Of a DNA stretch of 64,000 bases, positions 12,335 through 64,000 are shown piece after piece (the stretch's first letter is position 1; each line of letters starts with the position of its first letter). Made by a program: the position numbers and the translations under genes. The stretch is from the NCBI GenBank assembly GCA_940671915.1, contig CALNVZ010000174.1, positions 22,559,754 through 22,623,753 on the forward strand. The letters are read 5' to 3'. This stretch comes from Paracentrotus lividus (taxonomy: Eukaryota > Echinodermata > Echinoidea > Camarodonta > Echinidae). The notes beneath the pieces were generated by a model. The model saw only the letters and a program-made list of their open reading frames with translations. It was not told the origin of the DNA and made no database searches.

Positions 12335-13368
12335 ATGTCCTACATAAGTAGATCTATCCCAAGAAATGCTTCTGCTTTTTAACTGTAAAGTAAAAACATA
12401 TATGTAGATCTTTATACAAAGAAATATGTCAACATAAAGCACTTCATCATTAAGGGGACATTTCTGCTTACCGGATGCTGTCCTGTTGTTGCAGTGATCT
12501 GCCTGATATCATGTTACAAGGAAAAATCTTCCATGTTGGAATGTTATACCCTTCATCAAATTAGTTTGATACATTACCTGACTCCAATATACATTGTAGC
12601 ATCAAGCTTTAGAAGCTAGGTGGAATATTGTATCATACAGTATTGTGTCTTCATATTTCCTTCTCACAAGTGACCAGTGAAGAAAGTTTTCTTCATTATA
12701 CCAGCCAAATCACAAGAACAATGTGTATTTTGGCTGGTTTAAGAGTTAACATACTAGTTTAATAATAATAGGAAATAGTTCTTGGTTAATTTAGATGAAA
12801 CTTTGTTTACCATGGATGTCTGTGTGGAATACTCACATTTTCTACTGGATTGACTACAAAAGTTTAAGCATTGGTAATTTATTGCATTGTTGACAGTTTG
12901 ACTATCATGCAGAAACTGTGCAATTATGTCTTTTGCAAGTCTAAGAAAGTCCAGTATACGCAGATCCATCAGGTAAATATTGCAATTCTCTATTGTGCAA
13001 GATATCTTGTTTACCAACTTTATCGTGAAACATTAAAGACCTTGATATCAATCACAAATCTATGGTAAATCGTGTACTAAACAGTTGCAATCGATTGTAT
13101 GACTGATTGTACATGTATTTCTGTATGTGACAGGGTAACGTTTCCATGTACAAGTTACGTATTTAAACGTACATTTTTTTTATCACAATGTCTGTCATTG
13201 TTGTTTTTACAGGGCTTTCATTCATAATATGAACATTATGCCATTGAATACCATTATAGATCTACTGTAAATTTGTAAAGTCATTCATATTATGCATCCA
13301 TACTTCCCTCAAACATGATTATTCTGATAGTAATAATTGATGTCTTTTCTTGTTTTTGTCATTGCAGC

Positions 13369-63995
<50,627 letters not shown>

Positions 63996-64000
63996 GTAAG

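Noticed and set aside
13315-13368. Upstream extension of the EVH1 frame with a hydrophobic start (MIILIVIIDVF)
   Set aside because: This is the polypyrimidine tract and acceptor read as codons, not a signal peptide.

Overview
The window is a stretch of animal nuclear DNA. It is AT-rich, has large introns with GT..AG borders, and carries many transposon remnants. The repeat mix suggests an echinoderm, most likely a sea urchin: a DIRS-type tyrosine-recombinase retroelement, CR1-like non-LTR elements with short pentamer tails, foldback elements with tandem-repeat arms like the sea urchin TU family, and frequent TACATGTA and TAGGCCTA words. The species cannot be fixed from the sequence alone.

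One host gene is recognised with confidence: an Ena/VASP family actin regulator on the + strand. Two exons (13368-13536, 28739-28910) encode a complete EVH1 domain. Short linker exons follow (56267-56339, 57885-57958). Next comes a proline-rich exon with a nine-proline profilin-type run and the G-actin-binding motif (59896-60302), then two tail exons (61594-61666, 63923-63995). The gene runs off the right edge before its coiled-coil tetramerisation domain. Every exon junction keeps the reading frame. The exon that should carry the F-actin-binding motif (about 60816-60992) is recognisable but is broken across three frames.

The most unusual feature is a 2.1 kb open exon (44981-47126) in the intron between the EVH1 exon and the proline-rich exons. 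It has a strong-context ATG, an in-frame stop just upstream, and a good donor in the same phase (1) as the EVH1 donor. I infer an alternative first exon that makes an Ena/VASP isoform without EVH1. Its acidic, mostly disordered protein contains a long amphipathic helix resembling the PKA-anchoring helices of AKAPs, an LPPPP EVH1-ligand motif and a PxxP motif.

Layout: 1-1640 is the end of a DIRS-like retroelement. From 1641 to 13367 the sequence is intergenic or lies 5' of the first recognised exon, with a SINE fragment, a palindrome-bracketed element at 3.7-4.5 kb, a minisatellite and a MITE. From 13368 to 64000 lies the Ena/VASP locus, whose introns hold a CR1-like fragment, two Helitron-like elements, two TU-like foldbacks, several MITEs with target duplications, two very large palindromes and a 460-bp repeat present twice. 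The remaining open frames look like chance or shadow frames.
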